Part shown: positions 33,143 through 41,345 of the stretch, one piece after another
Layout: the number at the start of each line of letters is the position of its first letter
Numbering within the stretch: the first letter of the stretch is position 1
Origin: Sciscionella marina DSM 45152
Lineage (GTDB): Bacteria; Actinomycetota; Actinomycetes; Mycobacteriales; Pseudonocardiaceae
DNA length: 64,000 nt
Direction: 5' to 3'
NCBI RefSeq assembly: GCF_000379465.1
Contig: NZ_KB905381.1
Coordinates: forward strand, 558,001-622,000
Notes under the pieces: generated by a model
Seen by the model: the letters and a program-made list of their open reading frames with translations, nothing else
Databases searched by the model: none
What the model was told of the DNA's origin: nothing
Program-made: the position numbers and the translations under genes

Positions 33143-34528
33143 TTATTGACATGCTGCCGAAGTCGATTGTTCCGGACGGTTCTCGAGCGCGGACCGCAGC
33201 AGGCTTTCCGCGATATCCGGCCGCCCGCCGAAATGCTGGTGGATATAGCTCGCCACCACATTTCCGCGCCGGTAGCCTGCGAGAAAGGAGTCACCGGTAC
33301 TCGTGGTGACCGTGAAAAAGTCCGGTTCGAGATCGCCTCCAGCCACTCGGGATTGGTGGAATTCCTGACCGCGCAACACGGTTCCGCGTGGCCCGAGCAC
33401 ACTCGCTTCCGTGGTGCGCGATTCGGTGTAACGGATCACCAGATGTTCCGGATCCATGACGGTATCGATCGGCAGCACCCCGGTCATCGGGTGTTTCCGC
33501 CCGTCGAACCCGGTCAGCGAGCGGGCAAGATAGAGCAGGCCACCGCACTCGGCGTAGACCGGCAGGCCGTTCGCCGCCCGGCCGCGCAATTCCGTGGCGA
33601 GCGCGGTATTACGGGCGAGCTGCTCGGCGAAACTCTCCGGATAACCACCGCCCAGATACACTCCGTCGATGCCCTCGGGCAGGTGTTCCTGTTCGGTAGG
33701 GGCGAAGGGGACGAGTTCGAACCCCGCCGCGCGCAATGCGTGCAGGTTTTCCGCATAGTAGAAGCAGAACGCCCGGTCCCGTGCGATCGCCAGGCGGGCC
33801 AGCGGTTCGCGAACGGGTTCCGCGGCAGGTGCGGGAACCGGGGCACCGCCGGCGATCGCGGGCAGGCGCCCGGTCTCGATGTGTTCGCCCGCCCGCTTCC
33901 AGCGGTGCGCGCGTTCGCCGGGATTTTCCTGCACGGTGAGCAGGCCGAGGTGCCGTTCGGGAATGTCCAGCTCGGCCGAGCGCGGCACGTTCCCGAGCAC
34001 CAGTCCGCGCAGCCGTTCCGGAAAGGAATCGAGCACCATGCGCGCGTGCGCCGGGCTTCCGGTCCGGTTGAGCACACATCCGGCGATGCGCACCTCCGGG
34101 TCGAAGGTGCGCAGTCCGTCCAGGATCGCGCCCGCTGTCCTGGTCATGCCCCACACGTCGAGCACCACGACCACGGGGACACCGAGCAGCTTCGCCAGCT
34201 GTGCCGCGCTGCCCCGCTCGGTGCCGTCCGCCCCGTCGTAGAGGGCGCCCATGGATTCGATGACGCAGATGTCCGCGTCCCGCGACCAGTGGCCGAAGCT
34301 GCGGCGCACTCCGTCCTCGCCCATCAGCCACGGATCGAGATTGATCGAGGGTTCACCGGTGATTTCGGCGTGATAGCCCGGATCGATGAAATCCGGTCCG
34401 AGCTTGAAGGCCCGTACCCGCAGTCCCCGTGCGCGCAGGGCCGTCAGCAGGATCGCGGTCACGGTCGTCTTGCCCGCACCGCTGTGCGTCCCGGCGATCA
34501 GCACGGCCTTCGGGGATATCTCGGGCAT
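33143..34528 (-). CDS. cobB: Cobyrinate a,c-diamide synthase
   Basis: ATP- and glutamine-dependent enzyme that amidates the a and c carboxylates of hydrogenobyrinate or cobyrinate in cobalamin biosynthesis. The 461-residue product has the N-terminal synthetase domain with the P-loop AGTHSGAGKTT (residues 12-22), GPDFIDPGYH, LDPWLMG, and the C-terminal class-I glutamine amidotransferase domain with the Cys nucleophile in VYAECGGLLYLA and the His in SYIHQHFGG. It is complete. No other cobalamin gene lies in the window, though MeaB and the epimerase further on belong to a B12-dependent pathway. Confidence 0.96.
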   Translation of the reverse strand: MPEISPKAVLIAGTHSGAGKTTVTAILLTALRARGLRVRAFKLGPDFIDPGYHAEITGEPSINLDPWLMGEDGVRRSFGHWSRDADICVIESMGALYDGADGTERGSAAQLAKLLGVPVVVVLDVWGMTRTAGAILDGLRTFDPEVRIAGCVLNRTGSPAHARMVLDSFPERLRGLVLGNVPRSAELDIPERHLGLLTVQENPGERAHRWKRAGEHIETGRLPAIAGGAPVPAPAAEPVREPLARLAIARDRAFCFYYAENLHALRAAGFELVPFAPTEQEHLPEGIDGVYLGGGYPESFAEQLARNTALATELRGRAANGLPVYAECGGLLYLARSLTGFDGRKHPMTGVLPIDTVMDPEHLVIRYTESRTTEASVLGPRGTVLRGQEFHQSRVAGGDLEPDFFTVTTSTGDSFLAGYRRGNVVASYIHQHFGGRPDIAESLLRSALENRPEQSTSAACQ

Positions 34529-34566
34529 GCCGGGAAGTATGCCGGTGCAGTCGCCGGACGGGCCGG

Positions 34567-35601
34567 TCAGCCCGCCGGGTCGAGCAGGATCTTGCCGATG
34601 TGCCGGTATTCGAGGAACCGGCGCTGTGCCGCGTGGATCTCGCTGAGCGGGAACCGTTCCGCGATCAGCGGCCGGATCGAGCCCGCGCGTGCCTCCTGCA
34701 CCAGTTTCGCGAAGTGCGCCCTGGTGTGCATCGCGGAACCGATCATCCGCAGGTTGTGCAGGTAGAGCCGGCGCACATCGATCGGGAGCACCGCACCGGC
34801 CACCGCGCCCGCGATCACCCAGCGCCCGTCATCGCGCAGCAGCGGAAGAAACTGCTCGACCAGCGGCCCGGCGACGACATCGGCCACCGCGTCGAGCCGG
34901 TCGGTGATGGTGAGCGGACTGTCCTCACGGGATACGGCGCGGGTCGCACCCGCGGCGAGCACGGCCTCCCGCTTGGCGGCCGTGGTCACCGCGACGACCT
35001 CGGCACCGCGCGCGGCCGCGAGCTGGACAAGGGCGAGCCCCACTCCGCCGGATGCGCCGGTCACCAGCACGGTTTCCCCGGTGCCGATCTCCGCGCGTTC
35101 GAGCATGCCCATCGCCGTCCCATAGGCGACCGGGAGACTGGCCAGCTGCTCATCGGACAGCGGTGAGCCGGTGACATCGTGCACCCGCTCCGCCCGCGTC
35201 ACGACGTATTCGGCGAAGCCGCCGTCCGCCTCGCTGCCGAGCAAGCCGACCGGCGGTGCGTGTGCGCCCGCATCGCGATAGAGCGCCGGATCGACGAGCG
35301 CCCGCTTGCCGCGCAGTCCGGCCGGTACACCCGGACCGGTCTGCTCGACGATCCCGGCGATGTCCCCGCCCTGGATTCGCGGGAAGTCGATCGGGCCGCG
35401 CCAGCCGGTGCGCGCCTCCGGATCGCCGGGTACGCCGTAGGCGCCCTTGCGGGTCCAGAGGTCGGTGTTGTTCATCGCGGCCGCCCGGACCCGTACCAGC
35501 ACCTCGCCCTCGCCCGGCGAGGGCACCGGCTGATCGCGGCGCACCTCGAGCGCGTCCTCCTCGCCGTGCCTGGTCAGCACGGCAGCGGTCATCGTTCGCA
35601 T
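34567..35601 (-). CDS. Zinc-free MDR oxidoreductase (quinone oxidoreductase-like)
   Basis: The 344-residue product is an MDR-family NADPH oxidoreductase: VRVRAAAMNNTDLWTRKGAYG, IDFPRIQGGDIAGIVEQ, and the nucleotide-binding VLVTGASGGVGLALVQLAAARGAEVVAVT. Zinc ligands are lacking. The MNNTDLWTRKG loop resembles alkenal/crotonyl-type reductases. GAGGATG lies upstream of the ATG at 35601. It is divergent from a TetR gene, with a NemR-like palindrome between them, so control by electrophiles or quinones is a fair guess. Confidence 0.92.
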   Translation of the reverse strand: MRTMTAAVLTRHGEEDALEVRRDQPVPSPGEGEVLVRVRAAAMNNTDLWTRKGAYGVPGDPEARTGWRGPIDFPRIQGGDIAGIVEQTGPGVPAGLRGKRALVDPALYRDAGAHAPPVGLLGSEADGGFAEYVVTRAERVHDVTGSPLSDEQLASLPVAYGTAMGMLERAEIGTGETVLVTGASGGVGLALVQLAAARGAEVVAVTTAAKREAVLAAGATRAVSREDSPLTITDRLDAVADVVAGPLVEQFLPLLRDDGRWVIAGAVAGAVLPIDVRRLYLHNLRMIGSAMHTRAHFAKLVQEARAGSIRPLIAERFPLSEIHAAQRRFLEYRHIGKILLDPAG

Positions 35602-35626
35602 GATCCATCCTCGGGTTCACCTGAGC

Positions 35627-35642
35627 TATACCGACTGGTATA
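35627..35642. promoter_or_regulatory. TetR operator TATACC-GACT-GGTATA
   Basis: A perfect 16-base palindrome lies 26 bases before the oxidoreductase start. A related imperfect site (ACCG-GT-CGGTAT, about 35683-35695) overlaps the -10 box TATAGT of the TetR gene. The core ACCGACTGGT matches the type bound by NemR-like TetR proteins. Confidence 0.8.
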
Positions 35643-35704
35643 CATCACTCACGATGCCAGAGGGTCACCGGCGAGGTCAACCCACCGGTCGGTATAGTCG
35701 GGGC

Positions 35705-36295
35705 ATGACGGAACGAGCGGTGCTCACGGATGCGGGTTCCCGGGTGCTCGCCGCGGCGGCCGAGTTGTTCTATCGCAAGGGGATCAACGCCGTCGGAGTC
35801 GCCTCGATCGCGGAAACCGCGGCCGTGACCAAGAAAACCCTGTATGACTGCTTCGGCTCCAAAGATGCGCTCGTGGTGGCGTATTTGCGGCACCGGCACC
35901 TGGACTGGTGGGAATACTTGCAGGCGCAACTGGCCGAGGCCGCGCCGCCGCGGGTGCTCGTGGTCTTCGACACCTACCTCGAACACCCCGGGGTGGACCT
36001 CTCGCGCGGATGCGCCTTTCTCAACGCCGCAGCCGAGCTGCCGCCTGGGCACGAGGGCAGGGCGGTCATCGAGGACCACAAGAACCAGGTGCAGCAGCTG
36101 CTGGCCAGGCTGAGCATCGAGGATCACCCGGACATCGCCGAACCGGCCGAACTCGCCGAGCACCTGTTCCTGCTACTCGAAGGCGCGACGGTGCACAGCG
36201 GGCTGAACGGCAGCCCGGGCGCGCTGTGGCGAGCGGGCGCGATCGCGGCCTCGCTCCTGGCCGGACCCAGCCGGCCCCGGCACGTGCTGCGCTGA
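35705..36295 (+). CDS. TetR-family regulator
   Basis: The 196-residue product has the TetR head (GSRVLAAAAELFYRKGINAVGVASIAETAAVTKKTLYDCFGSKDALVVAYL, residues 10-60) and a C-terminal domain containing GCAFLNAAAELPPGHEGRAVIEDHKN. A Cys in the recognition region (YDCFGSKD) and one in GCAFLN could act in redox sensing, though this is speculative. The ATG is six bases after TATAGT with no ribosome-binding site: a leaderless message. It likely represses itself and the divergent oxidoreductase. Confidence 0.93.
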   Translation: MTERAVLTDAGSRVLAAAAELFYRKGINAVGVASIAETAAVTKKTLYDCFGSKDALVVAYLRHRHLDWWEYLQAQLAEAAPPRVLVVFDTYLEHPGVDLSRGCAFLNAAAELPPGHEGRAVIEDHKNQVQQLLARLSIEDHPDIAEPAELAEHLFLLLEGATVHSGLNGSPGALWRAGAIAASLLAGPSRPRHVLR

Positions 36296-36349
36296 CCCCG
36301 GCGGCGCCGAGCCGGGTGTGCGGACCGTTCGGGTCGGCCGGGTGCAGGC

Positions 36350-36700
36350 AGCCGACCGGGGATCGTTGAGCGAGCAGAAGGCCGGTCCGCGCGCGAGGCG
36401 GTAGTCGCCGGGAACCCCGCCGCGGGCGATCGCATCCCGATGGCGTCCACCGCATCGGTCGGTCTCCCGCCGAGCAGGGGATCGGCGCGGGCGTCCACCG
36501 TGTACAGCCCGAACCTGGGCCGGTAGCTGCCCCATTCGTGATTGTCGGTGATACTCCGGTAGTTGTTGCCGACCACGTTCATCTCATCGGCCTTTGCGCG
36601 GTGCCGCCGAGCGGGTGTAGCCACCGGCGCGCGGCGTCCCGTCGTCGGTCGGCATACCGTTCTCCACGATGTACAGCGGCAGCCCCGGAAGGAATGCGCC
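36350..36700 (-). pseudogene. Frameshifted C-terminal remnant of a GH1 beta-glucosidase
   Basis: The 480 bases between the TetR and LacI genes hold no intact gene, but three minus-strand frames in succession read as the end of a GH1 enzyme. From 36697 down: LPLYIVENGMPTDDGTPR (the I/V-E-N-G nucleophile motif) in one frame; then SITDNHEWGSYRPRFGLYTVD and PTDAVDAI in a second; then RDAIARGGVPGDYRLARGPAF with CSLNDP in a third. The last switch fits a one-base deletion within VDA-YRD. The N-terminal two thirds of the enzyme are absent. This is a decayed fragment beside LacI and sugar genes. Confidence 0.8.
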
Positions 36701-36775
36701 ATCCGGAGCACGCCGGGGGCTCACATTCGCGGGACATGTTGACGCACCTTCGGCGCACGTGTTGAATCGGCTACG

Positions 36776-37801
36776 ATGACAACGTTGTCAGGGACACGGG
36801 AGAAACGGGCGCGGCGCGCGACGATGAACGATGTCGCGCGGTTGGCGGGCGTGTCCATCAAGACGGTCTCCCGGGTGGTCAACGACGAACCGGGGGTGCA
36901 CGAGCAGACCGCGCGGCAGGTGCTCGCGGCGATCGAGAGCCTCGGTTTCCGGCGCAATATGGGCGCGCGCAATCTGCGCCAGGGCGTCACGACCGCGACG
37001 GTGGGGCTGCTGCTCGAGGATGTGTCGAACCCCTTCTACTCGGGGCTCACCCGCGGTGTGGAAGAGGTGGCGCGCCAGTTCGGCAGGCGGGTGCTCTCCG
37101 CGTCCTCGGACGAGGATCCGGTACAGGCCCGCGAACTCGCACTGGATTTCTGCGCGCGGCGAGTGGACGGACTGCTGATCGTGCCCGCCGGGCGCGAGCA
37201 GGGATACCTCGCCGCCGAGATCCGCGCGGGCACACCTGTGGTGTTCATCGACCGGCCGGGCGGCGATGTCACGGCGGACACCGTGCTGATGGACAACGTC
37301 GGCGGGACCATGATGGCGGTGGCGCATCTTGCCGGGCACGGGCACCGGCGCATCGGATTCCTCGGTGACGACCCGGAGATCTTCACCGCGGCCGAGCGGC
37401 TGCGCGGATTCCGCAGGGGATGCGCGCGGGCCGGGATCGAGCGCGGAGCGGAGTTTGCCGCCATGGGCCCGCACGATGAGCACAGCATCGGCTCCGCGCT
37501 GCGCGCCATGTTCGACCGTTCGGTGACCGCGTTGATCGGCGGGAACAACCGGATCACGATCGGCCTGCTGCGGGTGCTCGCCGGAATGCCCGAGCGGCCC
37601 GCGCTGATCGGATTCGATGATTTCGAACTCGCCGATCTGCTCGATCCGCCCGTCACCGTGATCGCGCACGACGCCAAGGCGCTCGGGCACGCGGCGGCCG
37701 GGCGGCTGTTCGCGAGAATCCAGGGGGATGACTCGCCGCATCGCGATCTCGTCCTCCCCGCACGACTCGTTCCACGAGGATCAGGAGAGGTGGCACCATG
37801 A
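36776..37801 (+). CDS. LacI-family regulator
   Basis: The 341-residue product has the LacI head (MNDVARLAGVSIKTVSRVVNDEPGV, residues 17-41) and a periplasmic-binding-protein-like sugar domain (TATVGLLLEDVSNPFYSGL, FIDRPGG, RRIGFLGDD, ALIGFDDFELADLL). The start is uncertain: the ATG at 36776 overlaps a TACGAT -10 box and an operator palindrome, so translation may begin at the TTG at 36785 or the ATG at 36824. The stop overlaps the start of the mannose-6-phosphate isomerase gene (ATGA), so the pair respond together to a sugar, and the GH1 remnant was probably once a target. Confidence 0.92.
   Translation: MTTLSGTREKRARRATMNDVARLAGVSIKTVSRVVNDEPGVHEQTARQVLAAIESLGFRRNMGARNLRQGVTTATVGLLLEDVSNPFYSGLTRGVEEVARQFGRRVLSASSDEDPVQARELALDFCARRVDGLLIVPAGREQGYLAAEIRAGTPVVFIDRPGGDVTADTVLMDNVGGTMMAVAHLAGHGHRRIGFLGDDPEIFTAAERLRGFRRGCARAGIERGAEFAAMGPHDEHSIGSALRAMFDRSVTALIGGNNRITIGLLRVLAGMPERPALIGFDDFELADLLDPPVTVIAHDAKALGHAAAGRLFARIQGDDSPHRDLVLPARLVPRGSGEVAP
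36777..36790. promoter_or_regulatory. LacI-type operator at the LacI gene start
   Basis: TGACAACGTTGTCA is a perfect palindrome with the central CG typical of LacI-family operators. It overlaps the -10 box TACGAT (36772-36777) and the first annotated codons, so it should give autorepression. Confidence 0.82.
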
Positions 37802-38832
37802 ATGTCAACGGGCCGGCACCGGCGGTGCTCGCGGCCAATCAGCCCGAGCAGTTCTATCGAGGGGGCGCGGCGATCGCCCGGTTGCGCGGGATGCCCGCGA
37901 GCGCGGAATACGGCCCGGAGGACTGGGTCGCCTCGACGACCACCCGGTTCGGGCACGAGGAATCCGGGCTCTCCAGGCTGCCGGACGGCACCCTGCTGCG
38001 CGAGGCGATCAAGCTCGACCCGTACAGCTGGCTGGGGCCCGCGCACACCGCGCGGTTCGGTTCGGATCCCGCGCTGCTGGTGAAACTGCTCGATGCGGGG
38101 CAGCGGCTCCCGGTGCACTGCCACCCCTCGGACGGGTTCGCGCAGCGGCACCTGGACAGCAGCTTCGGCAAGACCGAGGCCTGGGTGGTGCTCGAGACCA
38201 ACGGTGAGGATCCCTGTGTGTACGCGGGATTCCGCGAGGACGTCGACGAGGAGACGCTGCGAACCTGGGTGGAGAACCAGGACAGCGCGGCCATGCTCGG
38301 CGCGCTCAACCGGCTCGAAGTGGCGCCGGGGGACACCGTGTTCATCCCGGCCGGTCTGCCGCACGCGATCGGCGAGGGCGTGTTCATCGCCGAACTGCAG
38401 CAGCCCACCGACCTGTCCATAACCCTTGAGTGGAAAGGGTTTCTGGCCGATGCCGAAACCGGATCGCTCGGAATGGGCTTCGATCTCGCGATGTTCTGCG
38501 TCGACCGGACCGGCTGGGAGGAACGCCGCCTCGGCGCGATCGTGCACCGCGCAGAGGCGGACGCACCGTGCCGCTGGCTGCTCGATGGGGAACAGGAACG
38601 GTATTTCCGCGCGCACCGGCTCTCCACCGCGCGCGGCGTGCTGCTGCGCGCCGGGTACTCGGTGCTGATCGTACTCGAGGGGGAGCTGCGGCTCATCCCG
38701 GAGAACGGTGAGGAAATGGTGCTGAGCAAGGGAAACACCGCGGTGATCCCCTATGCGGCCGGGGCGATCGAGGCGATCGGCGAGGCCACCTCGATCCACT
38801 GCAGGCCACCGGCGCCCGGGGAACCCGCGTAA
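37798..38832 (+). CDS. Class I mannose-6-phosphate isomerase-like protein
   Basis: The 344-residue product is a type I phosphomannose isomerase relative, a zinc enzyme that interconverts mannose-6-phosphate and fructose-6-phosphate. VKLLDAGQRLPVHCHPSDGFAQRH holds the zinc-site His residues, FGKTEAWVVLET gives the Glu ligand, and FIPAGLPHAIGEGVFIAELQQP the later His and catalytic region. It is shorter than typical ManA (about 390) because the helical insert is small, so another sugar phosphate is possible. It is coupled to the LacI gene (ATGA overlap, AGGAGAGG upstream), pointing to a catabolic rather than housekeeping role. Confidence 0.88.
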   Translation: MNVNGPAPAVLAANQPEQFYRGGAAIARLRGMPASAEYGPEDWVASTTTRFGHEESGLSRLPDGTLLREAIKLDPYSWLGPAHTARFGSDPALLVKLLDAGQRLPVHCHPSDGFAQRHLDSSFGKTEAWVVLETNGEDPCVYAGFREDVDEETLRTWVENQDSAAMLGALNRLEVAPGDTVFIPAGLPHAIGEGVFIAELQQPTDLSITLEWKGFLADAETGSLGMGFDLAMFCVDRTGWEERRLGAIVHRAEADAPCRWLLDGEQERYFRAHRLSTARGVLLRAGYSVLIVLEGELRLIPENGEEMVLSKGNTAVIPYAAGAIEAIGEATSIHCRPPAPGEPA

Positions 38833-38837
38833 CGTCC

Positions 38838-38870
38838 GGTTCCGCTGCTGCCGTCAGCGGCGGCGGAACC
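38838..38870. terminator. Bidirectional hairpin between convergent genes
   Basis: GGTTCCGCTGCTG (38838-38850) pairs with CGGCGGCGGAACC (38858-38870) over 13 positions with two G-T wobbles. It spans the stop codon of the minus-strand membrane protein and lies six bases after the isomerase stop. No T-run is present. Confidence 0.55.
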
Positions 38871-39360
38871 GGCGGATCCCGCGGGCGGTGCGGCGCAGCG
38901 CGTTGCCCGCGGGGCTGACCGGGCAGCGCCACGCCCCGGCCTCGGCGTCCCAGAGGTGGGCGAGATCCGCGTGCTCGCCCGCACTGTCCACATCGGAGGG
39001 TGTGAGTTCCAGACAGGGAACCCCGAGCGCGGTACCGGAACCCGTGGACACCCGCGCGGTCGTGGTGCGCGCGGTGCGCAGCTGGGCCCAGCCGATGGAC
39101 CAATCGCGCTCCCCGCCGGATCCGCTGATGCCGTGCTCGTCGAACACGAGCCGTTCCCCGGTGCGCGCCCGGGTGCTCCCGATCGCCAGGAACACCGCGA
39201 ACAGCAGGAAGAACACGCCGACGAGCAGGAAGGTCGCCAGGCTGCCCCCGGCGATCGCGCCCGCGATGCCACCGAGACCCACCAGTGCGCAGATCAGCGC
39301 GGCGAACCGGAGCAGCCGCCGGGTCGCGGCGGCCGGATCGACGATCACCGGGCGGGACAC
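38854..39360 (-). CDS. Small membrane protein with PH-like domain
   Basis: The 168-residue product has two adjacent hydrophobic segments (about residues 17-37 and 42-60: LLRFAALICALVGLGGIAGAI and ATFLLVGVFFLLFAVFLAIG), followed by a soluble part (LVFDEHGISGSGGERDWSIGWAQLRTART) resembling the PH-like domains of small actinobacterial membrane proteins. The C-terminus is strongly basic. The GTG start lies two bases after the stop of the threonine dehydratase gene, so the two are cotranscribed. Function unknown. Confidence 0.75.
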   Translation of the reverse strand: MSRPVIVDPAAATRRLLRFAALICALVGLGGIAGAIAGGSLATFLLVGVFFLLFAVFLAIGSTRARTGERLVFDEHGISGSGGERDWSIGWAQLRTARTTTARVSTGSGTALGVPCLELTPSDVDSAGEHADLAHLWDAEAGAWRCPVSPAGNALRRTARGIRRFRRR

Positions 39361-39362
39361 GG

Positions 39363-40271
39363 TTACACCCGGGGGGATTCGACATTGGCCCCGCAGATGA
39401 GCACCACGATCCGCTCGCCATCGCGGGGCCGGTAGGCACCGCAGCGCAGGGCGGCATAGGCGGTCGCGGCGCTGTACTCGGCGGCGATCCGGAATTCCTG
39501 CCACAGCGCAGTGTGCGCGGCCTGGATCTCCGCCTCGGGCACCAGCACGCTGTGCACCCCGGCCTCGGCGGCCAGCCGGTACGGCAGCGCGCCGACCTTG
39601 CTCGCGCCGAGGGAATCCTTGGTGAGCCCGGAGACCTCGATCTGGACCGGGCCGCCCGCGGCGAGTGCCGCGTGCATGGAGGGGATCAGTTCCGGCTCGA
39701 CCGCGACGATCCGGGCCAGCGAACCGGCCAGCCCGGTGACGATCCCGCCGAGCAGTCCGCCACCGCCGACCGCCACGAGCACCGTGTCGAACTCCGCCTG
39801 CTCCAGCAGTTCCAGCCCGAGCGTCGCCTGACCGGCCACCACCTCCGGCTGGTCGTAGGCGTGGATCTGCATCGCGCCGGTCCGCTCGATCTCGGTGCGG
39901 CTGGCCTCCAGCGCATCGGCGTAGAGCGCGCCGGCCACGGTCACCTTCGCCCCGCTCGCCTCCAGCAGGGCACGTTTGGCGGAGGAGGCGGCCTCCGGAA
40001 TGAAGACGTGCGCCGGGATACCGAGCGTGGTCGCCGCGGTCGCCACGGCGATCCCGTGATTCCCGCCGGAGGCCGCGACCACCCCGGCAGCGGGCAGGGT
40101 GCCCTGCTCCCTGGCGAGGGTGAGCGCGGTGAACGCCCCGCGTGCCTTGAAGGTCCCGGACACCTGGTGCTGCTCGAGTTTGAACAGCAGATCCGCGCGG
40201 GCGTGCAGCACCGGGGTAGTCCGGACGAGTCCGCCGATCGCGCGGCGGGCCGTTGCTGGGTCGGGATTCAT
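39363..40271 (-). CDS. PLP-dependent threonine/serine dehydratase
   Basis: The 302-residue product is a fold-II PLP enzyme. The cofactor Lys is in VSGTFKARGAFTAL (near residue 42), ASGGNHGIAVA binds substrate carboxylate, and VAVGGGGLLGGI is the glycine loop for PLP phosphate. It lacks the C-terminal ACT regulatory domains of biosynthetic IlvA, so it is the short catabolic type acting on threonine or serine, or a racemase-like relative. It would yield 2-oxobutanoate, a source of propionyl-CoA, which connects with MeaB next to it. Confidence 0.9.
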   Translation of the reverse strand: MNPDPATARRAIGGLVRTTPVLHARADLLFKLEQHQVSGTFKARGAFTALTLAREQGTLPAAGVVAASGGNHGIAVATAATTLGIPAHVFIPEAASSAKRALLEASGAKVTVAGALYADALEASRTEIERTGAMQIHAYDQPEVVAGQATLGLELLEQAEFDTVLVAVGGGGLLGGIVTGLAGSLARIVAVEPELIPSMHAALAAGGPVQIEVSGLTKDSLGASKVGALPYRLAAEAGVHSVLVPEAEIQAAHTALWQEFRIAAEYSAATAYAALRCGAYRPRDGERIVVLICGANVESPRV

Positions 40272-40350
40272 GAGAGCGCATCCACCCTGAGTATCGAAGG
40301 GCCGCCAGCGGCCCGAGGAGCGCAGCAGCGAGGCGATCGGAACAGCACCG

Positions 40351-41316
40351 TCATGTGTTCCGCAAGGTAGCGATCAGCCGGTCGGCGGCCGCGTACGGGT
40401 CGGTCTTGCCGCCCGCCACCTCGGCCGCGAGCTCACCGAGCGTGTCCCCGCCGCGCAGATCGCCCATCTCGGCGCGCAGCGCGGCCAGCGCGATGGCCTC
40501 GATCTCGCGCTCGGCGCGGTGCCGCCGCCGCGCCTCGAGCTCACCGTGCTCGGTCAGCCAGCTCCGGTGCGATTCAATCGCGGTGAGCACATCGCCGACC
40601 CCGTCGGCACGGTTGGCCACGGTCGGCACGATCTCCGGGCGCCAGCTCGGGCCCTCGCGCTCCCTGCGGCCGAGCGAGATCATGTGCTTGAGATCGCGCA
40701 CCACCTGATCGGCGCCGTCCCGGTCGGCCTTGTTCACCACGAACACATCCGCGACCTCCAGGATGCCCGCCTTCGCCGCCTGGACACCGTCGCCCATACC
40801 GGGGGCGAGCAGCACCAGGGTGGTGTCGGCGAGGCTCACCACATCCACCTCGGACTGGCCGACGCCGACCGTCTCGATGAGCACCACATCGCAGCCGGCC
40901 GCGTCGAGCACCCGCAGCGCCTGACCGGTCGCCGAGGCCACCCCGCCGAGATGACCGCGGGTCGCCATGGAGCGGATGTACACGCCGTCGTCGAGGGCGT
41001 GGTCCTGCATCCGGATCCGGTCCCCGAGCAGGGCGCCGCCGGAGAACGGCGACGAGGGGTCCACGGCGAGCACCCCGACCCGCTTGCCCTGCTTGCGCAG
41101 CAGCGAGACCAGCGCCGAGGTGGAGGTGGACTTGCCGACACCCGGTGAACCGGTGATCCCGATGACCGCCGCGTTCCCGGTGAGCGGGGCGAGCCCGGCG
41201 GCGACCTCGCGTAGTGCCGGGCTCGCGTCCTCCACCATCGAGATCAGCCGCGCCACCGCGCGCGGACGACCGTCACGGGCCTGCTCGATCAGCTCCGGAA
41301 TGCTCTGTTTGGCCAC
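40351..41316 (-). CDS. meaB: MeaB, methylmalonyl-CoA mutase-associated GTPase
   Basis: G3E-family GTPase that chaperones cobalamin loading into and protects methylmalonyl-CoA mutase. The 321-residue product has the P-loop GITGSPGVGKST (residues 53-64), the switch regions VLAVDPSSPFSGGALLGDRIRM and ETVGVGQSEVDVV, and the base-recognition NKAD. The C-terminal helices for dimerisation are present. The start is a GTG. It precedes the dehydratase and follows the thiolase; the mutase genes themselves are not in this window. Confidence 0.96.
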   Translation of the reverse strand: MAKQSIPELIEQARDGRPRAVARLISMVEDASPALREVAAGLAPLTGNAAVIGITGSPGVGKSTSTSALVSLLRKQGKRVGVLAVDPSSPFSGGALLGDRIRMQDHALDDGVYIRSMATRGHLGGVASATGQALRVLDAAGCDVVLIETVGVGQSEVDVVSLADTTLVLLAPGMGDGVQAAKAGILEVADVFVVNKADRDGADQVVRDLKHMISLGRREREGPSWRPEIVPTVANRADGVGDVLTAIESHRSWLTEHGELEARRRHRAEREIEAIALAALRAEMGDLRGGDTLGELAAEVAGGKTDPYAAADRLIATLRNT

Positions 41317-41345
41317 GTGATCACTCTAATTGCGTCGGGCCTCGT

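Noticed and set aside
36124-36711. An apparently intact 195-codon minus-strand gene
   Set aside because: Only its centre resembles a protein (GH1), and GH1 homology continues in other frames on both sides. It is a pseudogene fragment, and its end is antisense to the TetR gene.
40299-40314. GGGCCG-CCAG-CGGCCC hairpin between meaB and the dehydratase gene
   Set aside because: Six-base GC-rich stems arise by chance at this base composition; there is no T-run and the genes read through in the same direction.
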